Source of the DNA: GWA1-54-10 sp964349675
GTDB lineage: Bacteria > Patescibacteriota > Minisyncoccia > Phycocordibacterales > SBAW01
Reading direction: 5' to 3'
Assembly: GCA_964349675.1 (NCBI GenBank)
Contig: CAYGHD010000021.1
Location: forward strand, 1-10,727
DNA: 10,727 bases
The notes beneath the pieces are model-generated. The model saw only the letters and a list, made by a program, of their open reading frames with translations. It ran no database searches and was not told the DNA's origin. Made by a program: the position numbers and the translations under genes. Positions 1 through 6,589 of this stretch are shown piece after piece. Positions within the stretch are counted from its first letter, which is position 1; each line of letters starts with the position of its first letter.

Positions 1-180
1 CCTTTACCCCGGAGGGACTATCGGGAATTACCTACCCTTTCGGATAGCTATGCCCAACTTTTCGGTGCGTACCTGCGTATTACTACCTCGTCTGCCACTC
101 CCCTTGCGGGGCGTTCGACTTGCATGCCTTATCCACGCCGCCAGCATTCATCCTGAGCTAGGATCAAACTCTGAATAAAA
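1..180 (-). rRNA. rrs: 16S ribosomal RNA, 5' part only
   Basis: Read on the minus strand, 172 down to 153 gives the universal start of bacterial 16S (AGAGTTTGATCCTAGCTCAG), followed by GATGAATGCTGGCGGCGTGG and GCATGCAAGTCGAACG. The mature 5' end is placed near 180 by comparison with the E. coli start, which lies about eight bases before AGAGTTTG. The V1 helix is very short (CCCC GCAA GGGG). The gene runs off the left edge, so only about 180 bases of a roughly 1.5 kb gene are present. The sequence style suits Parcubacteria; a database comparison would be needed to fix the lineage. Confidence 0.97.
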
Positions 181-480
181 GATTATTGCTAATCTTTTTT
201 ACTTAGATGAACGGAACAAGAGAAAGGCATCCCAACCTTGCGGTTGAGTAATTTCTCTTGTCGCCTACTCGGTGGAAAATCGAGCAGGACTTTTTTTGGT
301 TTCTTGCTGTCCGTCCTTTTGGGACGGACTAGTGTGATCAACCCGACTTACAGTCGGGATTTCAATTTGATGTTTGATGCTTCTCCCCTCCGTCTTGTCG
401 AGAGGGGAGTTTTTATGCAGTTGTCAAAGTCCGGCCTAGAAGCTTGTTTTTTGCTGGACCATTTGGCCAATAAAAAACGC
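177..480 (-). other. 16S rRNA leader with a run of hairpins
   Basis: The stretch between the promoter and 16S has no credible gene but is full of inverted repeats: 446-452/472-478 (GTTTTTT/AAAAAAC, weaker inner pairs), 383-390/402-409 (8 bp), 342-348/352-358 (7 bp, 3-base loop), 309-316/322-329 (8 bp), 264-271/281-288 (7 of 8 paired), 216-225/252-261 (10 bp, enclosing 233-237/242-246), and 177-185/190-198 (9 bp, loop TTGC). The last one touches the 16S 5' end. Likely roles are folding and processing of the pre-rRNA; this is inference. No tRNA is seen. Confidence 0.7.
383..414 (+). terminator. Terminator-like hairpin on the strand opposite 16S
   Basis: CTCCCCTC (383-390) pairs with GAGGGGAG (402-409) and is followed on the plus strand by TTTTT (410-414), the form of an intrinsic terminator. 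No plus-strand gene lies upstream, so it could stop antisense transcription leaving the 16S gene, or it may simply be part of the folded leader read on the minus strand. A similar hairpin at 264-288 is followed by seven T at 291-297. Confidence 0.4.
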
Positions 481-499
481 CCTCTAAGGCAGTAAGAGC

Positions 500-527
500 A
501 GTATAGTCATATTTAGCCAAGAGTCAA
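500..527 (-). promoter_or_regulatory. Probable 16S rRNA promoter
   Basis: On the minus strand a -35 box TTGACT (522-527) is followed after 16 bases by a -10 box TATACT (500-505). Each matches the sigma-70 consensus at 5 of 6 positions. Transcription would start near 493 and give a leader of about 310 bases before 16S. It lies between the end of the kinase gene (565) and 16S, where an rRNA promoter is expected. Confidence 0.65.
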
Positions 528-564
528 GGATGCCGTGGGGGTAACCCACCACCCGCAGAAAGGC

Positions 565-1116
565 CTATTGTAAGGCTTTTTTGAGCGCTTCTTCGACCTC
601 CGAAAATAGGTCATTTTGGGTGCCATTGTTGGTAAACACATGGTCAGCCATTTTCATCACCGCAAAGACATTCATATCCCAAGGCTCCGTAGACTGCATC
701 TCCCTATCCTCATATATACAAAACTGCTCGAAGTCGATTTTGTCAGTTTCCGACCAGCGCTTGAGTGTGCGTTCAAAACGAGTCTTGCGGTCTGCGTCCA
801 CAGCCCAAAGCAGCGCGCCTTTTGATTTTAAAAGCTCTGCCTCACCCACCGTGCGGATGGATTCAAACACCACATTATCAGTTTCAGTTTGTGCACGGTT
901 AAGCAATGCTTCCACCACATATGCGGGCCCATGCTCGCGGCGCAGCTCGTTGGCAACTTGGCGCATAGCAGGGCGGTCCACCGACATCCCGCGTGCCTCA
1001 ATTTCTTTCGTTAAAAACTCTCGCACTGAGTAGTGCGCAAACCCTTTGGTATGGGCCAGGTAGTCGACAATAGTGCCCTTCCCTGCGCCATTGGTTCCTG
1101 TGATGCCGATAATCAT
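565..1116 (-). CDS. P-loop nucleotide kinase-like protein (UPF0200 / dephospho-CoA kinase-like)
   Basis: This 183-residue protein begins MIIGITG and has a Walker A loop at residues 7-15 (GTNGAGKGT, Lys13). Farther on are a FESIR segment (84-88), a VDADRKTRFER segment (106-116) and MADHVFTNNG (156-165). This layout resembles the archaeal UPF0200 and dephospho-CoA kinase-like families of small nucleotide or cofactor kinases; the substrate cannot be told from sequence. The frame stays open 29 codons upstream, but the start at 1116 is preferred because the P-loop strand normally opens these proteins and because it falls 4 bases after the secF stop. There is no clear Shine-Dalgarno site, so translation may be coupled to secF. 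It is the last gene before the rRNA promoter. Confidence 0.75.
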   Translation of the reverse strand: MIIGITGTNGAGKGTIVDYLAHTKGFAHYSVREFLTKEIEARGMSVDRPAMRQVANELRREHGPAYVVEALLNRAQTETDNVVFESIRTVGEAELLKSKGALLWAVDADRKTRFERTLKRWSETDKIDFEQFCIYEDREMQSTEPWDMNVFAVMKMADHVFTNNGTQNDLFSEVEEALKKALQ

Positions 1117-1120
1117 GTCG

Positions 1121-2053
1121 TTAGTTTTTCTTGCGCGTACTCCACCGCTCCCAAACCACAAGCATAGGGCTTGCAAGGAATATAGACGAATAGGTGCCGG
1201 CAATCATACCCACAATGAGCGTCAGAGCAAAATCTTTCGTGGCAACCGGGCCCACAAAGTACAGCGCCAAGAGCACAATTACAACCGTAAGCGAGGTACT
1301 GATTGAGCGCGCTAGAGTTTGACTGATACTGCGGCCGACCACCAACTCAAACGCTTCGTGCCTGTGACGCTCGCTGTTGAGCCGCAAGTTTTCGCGGATA
1401 CGGTCAAAAATAACAATCGTGTCATTTATAGAGATACCAAGGATGGTAAGGAGCGCCACAATAAAGAGCGCATCCACCTCGGCGCCGCTCATAAACCCTA
1501 AAAAGGCAAAAAGTCCGGCAGGGATTAAAATATCATGAAGCAACGTAAGCACCGCGACTACGCCGTACTTCCATGACGACACGCCGCCTTTTTCTTTTTC
1601 AGATTCTCCAGAAACACGGCGGAATGCAAATGCAATAAAGAGAATAGTCGACAGAACCACCAAAACAATCGCTATCCACGCTTTGCGCATAAGCTCTGCA
1701 CCGAGCGTTGGACCGATGGAAGTAAACTGGTCTTCATGTATAGGCCCCAAACCTCCAAGGACTGCCTCGAGCTGGTTTTTCTCATCAGTACTTAAATCCC
1801 GCTGGCGCAGCAAATAGGCATTGTCCCCAATGGGTTGGACGCGGACTTCGCCAAATGCGAGCGTCTCTGTCAGAGCGCGCACCTGCTCTACTGGCGGCCG
1901 ACCTTCCAAGTATGAAACTTGCAGCAGTGATCCTCCTGCCAAATCTATCCCCGGTTTCAAACCCCATGTCGCGAGCGCAAAAATCGACAAGAGTGATAAA
2001 AATGCCGGGAGTAAAAAGAAGTATTTTAAGTTTTTAGAGATGTTTATGCTCAT
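1121..2053 (-). CDS. secF: Protein translocase subunit SecF
   Basis: SecF forms a membrane complex with SecD that uses the proton gradient to help the SecYEG channel move proteins outward. At 310 residues it is of normal length. The first membrane segment is at about 11-30, followed by GIDLAGG (35-41), an external domain, SIGPTLGAEL (112-121) and five more membrane segments. The family motif at 207-222 (ISINDTIVIFDRIREN) carries the conserved Asp211 and Asp217-Arg218, and a second conserved stretch is RSISTSLTVV (249-258). The gene starts 7 bases after the secD stop, with no visible Shine-Dalgarno site, which fits co-translation with secD. Confidence 0.96.
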   Translation of the reverse strand: MSINISKNLKYFFLLPAFLSLLSIFALATWGLKPGIDLAGGSLLQVSYLEGRPPVEQVRALTETLAFGEVRVQPIGDNAYLLRQRDLSTDEKNQLEAVLGGLGPIHEDQFTSIGPTLGAELMRKAWIAIVLVVLSTILFIAFAFRRVSGESEKEKGGVSSWKYGVVAVLTLLHDILIPAGLFAFLGFMSGAEVDALFIVALLTILGISINDTIVIFDRIRENLRLNSERHRHEAFELVVGRSISQTLARSISTSLTVVIVLLALYFVGPVATKDFALTLIVGMIAGTYSSIFLASPMLVVWERWSTRKKN

Positions 2054-2060
2054 ATATGAT

Positions 2061-3377
2061 TTATGTATGCAAACCGCAGAGCATTAAAAAACGCCCCACA
2101 CCCTTCTCTGCAGAAACACCGAGCGCCAACAGGAAGGTGCGGGAGATGCTGATTGCCGAGAACATCGATACAACAACCCCAAGCCCAAAAACCAGCGCAA
2201 ACCCTTTGATGAGCGCGGTGCCAAACCAAAACAAAATAATCGCTGCGATAATGTGCGCTATGTTGGAATCACGTATCGCCAACCAGGCACGTGCAAAACC
2301 CTCACGAATTGCAGCCTCTGTTTTTTTACCATCAGCAAGCTCTTCTTTGATGCGCTCTGCAATGAGCACGTTTGCATCAACGGCCAATCCGACTGAAAGG
2401 ATGAACCCCGCGATGCCAGCTGCAGTCAAGACTACTGGGATCAACTTAAAGAGTGCGAGCATCAGCAAACAATAGATAAAGAGTGATACAACAGCGACCA
2501 ACCCAGGCAACCGATACCAGAGAATCATAAATAAAGAGAGCGCCAAAAATCCAAGCACCCCGGCCGCAACCCCGGCACGCGTTGCTTCGTCGCCCAGTGT
2601 CGCGCCTATCGTTTGGGTAGATGCTAACGTAATAGGCACCGGCAACGCACCGAGGTTCAAGTTGGTCACCAGGTCTTTTGCCTCTGTTGCAGTAAAGTTG
2701 CCCGACACCACGGCGCTCCCGTTGTCTATACGCTCTTGCAGCACGGGCGCAGAGAGAAGTTTTCCGTCGAGAAAAATGGCAAGCTGCCGACCAACGTGTT
2801 TGCTGGTGATATCTCTAAACAACACAGAGCCCTCACTATTGAAATTCACCAACACCGCAGGTGCCGATACTGCCACGGCACCACTGCCAAATTGGAGCGC
2901 AGCGCTTTGCAGATATTTGCCCGTCAAACCTGTTTCTTCAAATGCAGCTGGGTTGAGTGTCCCATCTGGATTACTCAAGGACTCGCCATTTTTAACTAAT
3001 TTAAATTCAAGCAGAGGAGTCTGTCCGATCATCGCAATTGCCTGATTGACGTCTGTTACTCCTGGCAACTCCACAATCAGCCGATAGGCACCGTTGCCGA
3101 GCGCTCCCGATTGTTCAGTTTGCACGACCGGCTCACCTACACCAAATGCATTGACGCGACGCTCTATCACCTGCTGCAGCGCTTCCATCGAATCAGCAAC
3201 TTGCGCTTGCGGAAGTGTACTGGTATCCGCGTTGTACACTAAGTGCGTGCCGCCCGAAAGATCGAGTCCGAGTTTAAATGCAAATCGGCCACCCGGAACT
3301 TGCGTCGTGTATACAAAAAACCCAATCAAAGCAGCCGCAATCAAAAGAAGGATGGCGACATATCGTACCTTAAACAT
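2061..3377 (-). CDS. secD: Protein translocase subunit SecD
   Basis: SecD is the partner of SecF in proton-driven protein export. Counted from the chosen start the protein has 438 residues: a first membrane segment at about 5-24, the P1 hallmark GLDLSGGTHLV (37-47), RRVNAFGVGEPVVQTE (73-88), IGQTPLLEFKLV (117-128), GATLGDEATR (258-267), and a membrane block with VGLAVDANVLIAERI (329-343), including the conserved Asp334. The reading frame extends upstream to an ATG at 3440, adding 21 polar residues. The inner start is preferred because SecD proteins usually begin with a very short tail before the first membrane helix; neither start has a strong Shine-Dalgarno site. It heads the secD-secF-kinase operon and is divergent from the oxygenase gene. 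Confidence 0.95.
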   Translation of the reverse strand: MFKVRYVAILLLIAAALIGFFVYTTQVPGGRFAFKLGLDLSGGTHLVYNADTSTLPQAQVADSMEALQQVIERRVNAFGVGEPVVQTEQSGALGNGAYRLIVELPGVTDVNQAIAMIGQTPLLEFKLVKNGESLSNPDGTLNPAAFEETGLTGKYLQSAALQFGSGAVAVSAPAVLVNFNSEGSVLFRDITSKHVGRQLAIFLDGKLLSAPVLQERIDNGSAVVSGNFTATEAKDLVTNLNLGALPVPITLASTQTIGATLGDEATRAGVAAGVLGFLALSLFMILWYRLPGLVAVVSLFIYCLLMLALFKLIPVVLTAAGIAGFILSVGLAVDANVLIAERIKEELADGKKTEAAIREGFARAWLAIRDSNIAHIIAAIILFWFGTALIKGFALVFGLGVVVSMFSAISISRTFLLALGVSAEKGVGRFLMLCGLHT

Positions 3378-3465
3378 GCGGCCAAGGATATCAGGAAACC
3401 CGGCATAAAACAACACATCAGAACACGAGTATCGCGCCATGAAAAGAGCTTTCTTTTATTGCTAA

Positions 3466-3494
3466 ATTATTTACACTTTGCTTTAGGAGCACAA
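3466..3494 (-). promoter_or_regulatory. Possible promoter of the secDF operon
   Basis: On the minus strand TTGTGC (3489-3494) and AATAAT (3466-3471) are separated by 17 bases, in the gap between secD and the divergent oxygenase gene. Each box matches the sigma-70 consensus only in part. A start near 3459 would allow either of the two possible secD start codons. Confidence 0.35.
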
Positions 3495-3513
3495 ACAGAG
3501 GGAGCCCGCGTCC

Positions 3514-4335
3514 ATGTTGGCAAAACTTAGAAGCACCCTTTTTGAGGACATCACCTCACAGGGTTTTTGCGCACAGCCAGTACACCCTGATTTTTTGGGA
3601 CAACGTCTGCCCCACATCCTGCAGGGGATGCAGCGCATCACCGAACATCCAAAAGAGCAGAAGTATTTCCCTTGGCAAACATTGCCAGCGGATCTCTACG
3701 GCCAGGACCAGGCAATTGAGTATGGTTTGCGGTTGCCTGAGGCAGGCAAACCCCCGAAATATGTCTTTCATTACGTCTGTGGAATTGAAAGCCTTTTGGA
3801 AGGGTGGGTGCCACAAAACCAATACAAACCATTTCTGTGGGCGCTCCATGGTGTGGCAACTTGGTCGCACAAGCTGGCCATCGCAGCGGCGGCTCAGTTT
3901 GATCAGAACAACTGCGGCGTGTACAGCGGCTCACTCGCAGAGCGCCTCCAGCAGGGGCAGGTTGTTGTGCGAGTGTTGCGTTACAAACATACGCAAGACA
4001 CCTGTGCTCAAACGCACTTTGACCGGAGTCTACTGACACTGCACCTCCATGCATCCCACCCAGGCCTGGTGCTATTTGGGCCAGACAACACCCCCCACGA
4101 GTTTCCCGAAACGGCGCACGGGCTGGTTGCGATATTCCCAGGAGCGAAGTTTATCGGCGCCACCGGTGGAGCGTATGGACCGCTTACCCCACACGGAGTG
4201 CGAGCATCAGAGGCATCAGATGATCGATATGCCCTTGTAAGCTTCATCCACCCAAAGGCCGTGGAAGGCGACGTTAAGATCTGGAGAGACATGCAACCGT
4301 ACCTGAGAGACACTGCGGCTAGGCTCGCTGTATGA
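3514..4335 (+). CDS. Isopenicillin N synthase-like Fe(II) oxygenase (2-oxoglutarate oxygenase superfamily)
   Basis: The 273-residue protein shows the C-terminal core of non-haem iron oxygenases of the isopenicillin N synthase type. VVRVLRYKHT (151-160) leads into THFDRSLLTLHLH (167-179), where His168 and Asp170 form the HxD iron motif. The second iron histidine is likely His227 in PLTPHGVRA (223-231), with Arg238 in DRYALVSF as the candidate cosubstrate-binding Arg; the usual following Ser of the RxS motif is Ala. The N-terminal half is not recognised. Such enzymes use O2 and often 2-oxoglutarate to hydroxylate or cyclise small molecules or side chains; the substrate is unknown. It is rich in His (15). 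A GGAG lies 9 bases before the ATG. It is a single-gene unit, divergent from secD and ending in a strong terminator. Confidence 0.7.
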   Translation: MLAKLRSTLFEDITSQGFCAQPVHPDFLGQRLPHILQGMQRITEHPKEQKYFPWQTLPADLYGQDQAIEYGLRLPEAGKPPKYVFHYVCGIESLLEGWVPQNQYKPFLWALHGVATWSHKLAIAAAAQFDQNNCGVYSGSLAERLQQGQVVVRVLRYKHTQDTCAQTHFDRSLLTLHLHASHPGLVLFGPDNTPHEFPETAHGLVAIFPGAKFIGATGGAYGPLTPHGVRASEASDDRYALVSFIHPKAVEGDVKIWRDMQPYLRDTAARLAV

Positions 4336-4339
4336 AGCG

Positions 4340-4376
4340 CCCCCGACCACGCTTATGCGGTCGGGGGATTTTTTTT
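4340..4376 (+). terminator. Intrinsic terminator of the oxygenase gene, inside the folD 3' end
   Basis: CCCCCGACC (4340-4348) pairs perfectly over 9 bp with GGTCGGGGG (4359-4367), followed by A and eight T (4369-4376). It lies 4 bases after the oxygenase stop. On the other strand the same bases encode the last residues of FolD (KKNPPTA and stop), and the folD stop codon sits in the loop. There is no T-run on the minus strand, so it should act mainly on plus-strand transcripts. Confidence 0.85.
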
Positions 4377-5159
4377 GCGCAGTAATGTAAATAGATTTTT
4401 AAAAATCATAGCAACCGCCACCGGACCGATACCCCCCGGCACTGGAGTAAACACTGACGCCACTTGAGCGCACGCGGGGTCTGCATCGCCAGCCAGTTTT
4501 CCTTGCATTTCACTCGTACCTGCGTCGAGCAGCACAACACCAGGTTTTAACATGTCCGGTTTTACCACTGCTGGTTTTCCAGCACCCAGAACCAACACAT
4601 CCGCTTGCTGTATATCCATGAGTGAGCCTTCTGACTCGGTTACCACCGACACTATTGCACCGAGGTTGCGCAGCATTTCTGCTGCTGGCTTTCCAACGAG
4701 CCGCCCCGCACCCAGCACGACAGCCTGTTTGCCAGCAACAGACACTCCCGTCCGCTTTAAAATCTCACGTATTGCTGCCGCAACAGGAGCCTCCACAAAA
4801 GGACTGATCCTTTGATTGAGCCCATCAACATCTTTTTCAGCCGGCACCGCACGAAGTACTTGTTCGCCATCGATATGTGGTGGCAAAGGCAATTGCACAA
4901 TCACCCCCTCTACTTGCTCCAGAAAATCAGGGAGCGTTTGAAGCAAGACTTCTGTTGTCATCTCTGGCGATACTTCATAGCGCATCAAAGCTACCTCAAG
5001 TTCCTCTGCGCGCCGCTCTTTGATGCGTACGAACGAGGCGCTCGCAGCGTCCTCTTTTCCAAGCAGCACTCCAAGCGTTACTTTTTTTGGCAAAGAAGTA
5101 CGCTCGCGCGCAAGCTCAGCAACAAGCATATCCGCAATATGTTTACCATCGACAATCAT
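4353..5159 (-). CDS. folD: Bifunctional methylenetetrahydrofolate dehydrogenase / methenyltetrahydrofolate cyclohydrolase (divergent)
   Basis: FolD converts 5,10-methylene-THF to 10-formyl-THF in two steps in the cytoplasm, feeding purine and formyl-Met-tRNA synthesis. The 268-residue protein carries the catalytic Lys47 (SASFVRIK, 40-47), VQLPLPPHID (88-97) with Gln89, EKDVDG (108-113) with Asp112, a Rossmann loop GAGRLVGKP (150-158) and the C-terminal signature TPVPGGIGPVAVAM (238-251). It departs from the family in three places: Phe43 stands where Tyr is usual, the PCTP motif is replaced by EAPV (123-126) after a shortened loop, and the usual GRS of the cofactor loop reads GAG. It starts 8 bases after the sugar transferase stop, without a Shine-Dalgarno site, so the two genes probably form an operon. 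Confidence 0.93.
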   Translation of the reverse strand: MIVDGKHIADMLVAELARERTSLPKKVTLGVLLGKEDAASASFVRIKERRAEELEVALMRYEVSPEMTTEVLLQTLPDFLEQVEGVIVQLPLPPHIDGEQVLRAVPAEKDVDGLNQRISPFVEAPVAAAIREILKRTGVSVAGKQAVVLGAGRLVGKPAAEMLRNLGAIVSVVTESEGSLMDIQQADVLVLGAGKPAVVKPDMLKPGVVLLDAGTSEMQGKLAGDADPACAQVASVFTPVPGGIGPVAVAMIFKNLFTLLRKKNPPTA

Positions 5160-5167
5160 AGAGAAAA

Positions 5168-6541
5168 TTACGCATTGCTCTTAATCAAAATACGTCTGAT
5201 TGTTTTTATAAAAATAGAAAGATCCAAGCTAAGCGACCGGTGTTTAAGATAAAAAAGATCGTATGACAATTTCATTTTTGTCGCCAATACATCTGCGGCA
5301 TGATGCGGATCGCCATGATAGTACAACTGTGCCGAACCAGAAAGTCCGGGCTTGATTAAATGCCGGACTGCATAAAACGGTATCTCTTTTTCATAGGTAG
5401 CAACCAGTGTGGGCGTCTCGGGTCGGGGACCAATGAGCGACAGGTCGCCAATAATCACATTCCATAACTGCGGCAACTCATCGAGCCGCCACGCACGTAG
5501 ATGCCGACCCACCGCGGTCACCGTTAAGGCACTTGTGCCGCCCGGCCCATAATTGCCCTGATCGTTCCCGGACATACTACGAAATTTATACAAGGTAAAT
5601 ACACGTCCACCCTCCCCAACCCTATCGAGTGCAACAAACGGAGACCCACCATCCTCCATCCAGATGGAAAACATAATAAACGGATACAAGAAGAGTGATA
5701 TGAGACCAATACCAAAAGCACAGCCAACATCGATTAGGCGCTTAAGCGGGTCATAAAACAGATGTGCGGACCGAGAGATATGCTGCGCTATCCAACGCTC
5801 ATCCACTGCAGACAAAGGCGCCCGACCAAACACATCTTCATAGAGCGCCATCGAGTCGAGGAAACGTATCCCCTGCCGGAGGAAGTTATATAATTCGGGG
5901 AAAGCGGCAGATACCCTTGGATCATTAAAATCTGCGATTACAAAACGCGGGGTGTGTGTATCAATTTCCGCACGGATAAGCGACGCAAGAGAGATGCTCA
6001 CTGGTTCGAGCACCGACACCACGGTTGCTGGTGCTCGATGTGCACGATTAAGGGCAGTCACCATCTCCTGCAACTCAGCACTGTTGCCAACGGCAATTGC
6101 TTTCTCGGGCTTTTGCAACCCCAAACGGATGAATAGCACCGTCCGCCAAAAAAGCACGAACATGAATGAAACGACAAGGTAGATAATCAGAAGCGTTTTT
6201 GGTGCAATACCAAAAAACGGAAGCGGGATGAAAAAAAAGAAAAGTGCAGCAAGTGCAATGTTGATACTTTGTGCAACCAAAAGGGCTTTAGACAGCGCGC
6301 GGCGCTGCAGTACAATTGATCGGCTTTCATAGAGGCCGGCAATAAAAAAAATACACACCCATACCACAAACAGCAGAGAAAACGGCACCACGTGCGCCAC
6401 AAATGACGCTTGGGTTGGCACTGCAAGCCCGCCCGACTGTAATGAGAGCCGGATACACAAGGATGTCCACAAGGCAAAAAGAAAGAAGAAAAGGTCCCCC
6501 AAAAAAAGCACGAGTGTCCTGGGCGCGAAAGCCGAGATCAT
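5168..6541 (-). CDS. Polyprenyl-phosphate sugar-1-phosphate transferase (WcaJ/WbaP-type bacterial sugar transferase)
   Basis: This membrane enzyme moves a sugar-1-phosphate from a nucleotide sugar to undecaprenyl phosphate, the first step of a capsule, exopolysaccharide or glycoprotein glycan. The 457-residue protein has four N-terminal membrane segments (about 8-30, 52-70, 88-110, 116-138), a cytoplasmic CoA-binding-like region (about 145-235), and a C-terminal catalytic domain. That domain opens with KRLIDV (267-272) and one more hydrophobic segment (274-292), then has YKFRSM (318-323), LRAWRLDELPQLWNV (348-362) with the likely catalytic Asp354-Glu355, GDLSLIGPRPE (365-375) and PGLSGSAQ (398-405). 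The full-length domain set suggests an active enzyme; the sugar cannot be told. It is divergent from the GT4 gene, 48 bases apart, and leads into folD. Confidence 0.93.
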   Translation of the reverse strand: MISAFAPRTLVLFLGDLFFFLFALWTSLCIRLSLQSGGLAVPTQASFVAHVVPFSLLFVVWVCIFFIAGLYESRSIVLQRRALSKALLVAQSINIALAALFFFFIPLPFFGIAPKTLLIIYLVVSFMFVLFWRTVLFIRLGLQKPEKAIAVGNSAELQEMVTALNRAHRAPATVVSVLEPVSISLASLIRAEIDTHTPRFVIADFNDPRVSAAFPELYNFLRQGIRFLDSMALYEDVFGRAPLSAVDERWIAQHISRSAHLFYDPLKRLIDVGCAFGIGLISLFLYPFIMFSIWMEDGGSPFVALDRVGEGGRVFTLYKFRSMSGNDQGNYGPGGTSALTVTAVGRHLRAWRLDELPQLWNVIIGDLSLIGPRPETPTLVATYEKEIPFYAVRHLIKPGLSGSAQLYYHGDPHHAADVLATKMKLSYDLFYLKHRSLSLDLSIFIKTIRRILIKSNA

Positions 6542-6580
6542 ATAATTAGTATATACTACAACAAATAATCAAATTCTCAA
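6541..6580. promoter_or_regulatory. Divergent promoter region with a 12-bp palindrome
   Basis: The 48-base gap between the two glycan genes holds a perfect palindrome TAGTATATACTA (6547-6558). On the minus strand TTGAGA (6575-6580) and TAGTAT (6553-6558) are spaced by 16 bases, which would start the sugar transferase message only a few bases before its ATG (almost leaderless). On the plus strand TATAAT (6541-6546) or TATACT (6552-6557) could serve the GT4 gene, but no good -35 box is seen. The palindrome supplies -10-like bases in both directions. Confidence 0.45.
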
Positions 6581-6589
6581 GTTACCGCC

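Noticed and set aside
422..427. Perfect -35 box TTGACA on the minus strand in the leader, as a second rRNA promoter
   Set aside because: No acceptable -10 box lies 15-19 bases downstream.
238..495. Plus-strand open frame of 85 codons upstream of 16S
   Set aside because: It lies in the hairpin-rich rRNA leader, opposite to transcription, shows no family motif and has no ribosome-binding site.
535..549. Hairpin GTGGG/CCCAC after the kinase gene as a terminator
   Set aside because: No T-run follows on the minus strand, so it was not called a terminator.
581..1033. Long plus-strand open frame opposite the kinase gene
   Set aside because: It is antisense to a recognisable P-loop protein and has a Ser/Arg-rich composition typical of shadow frames.
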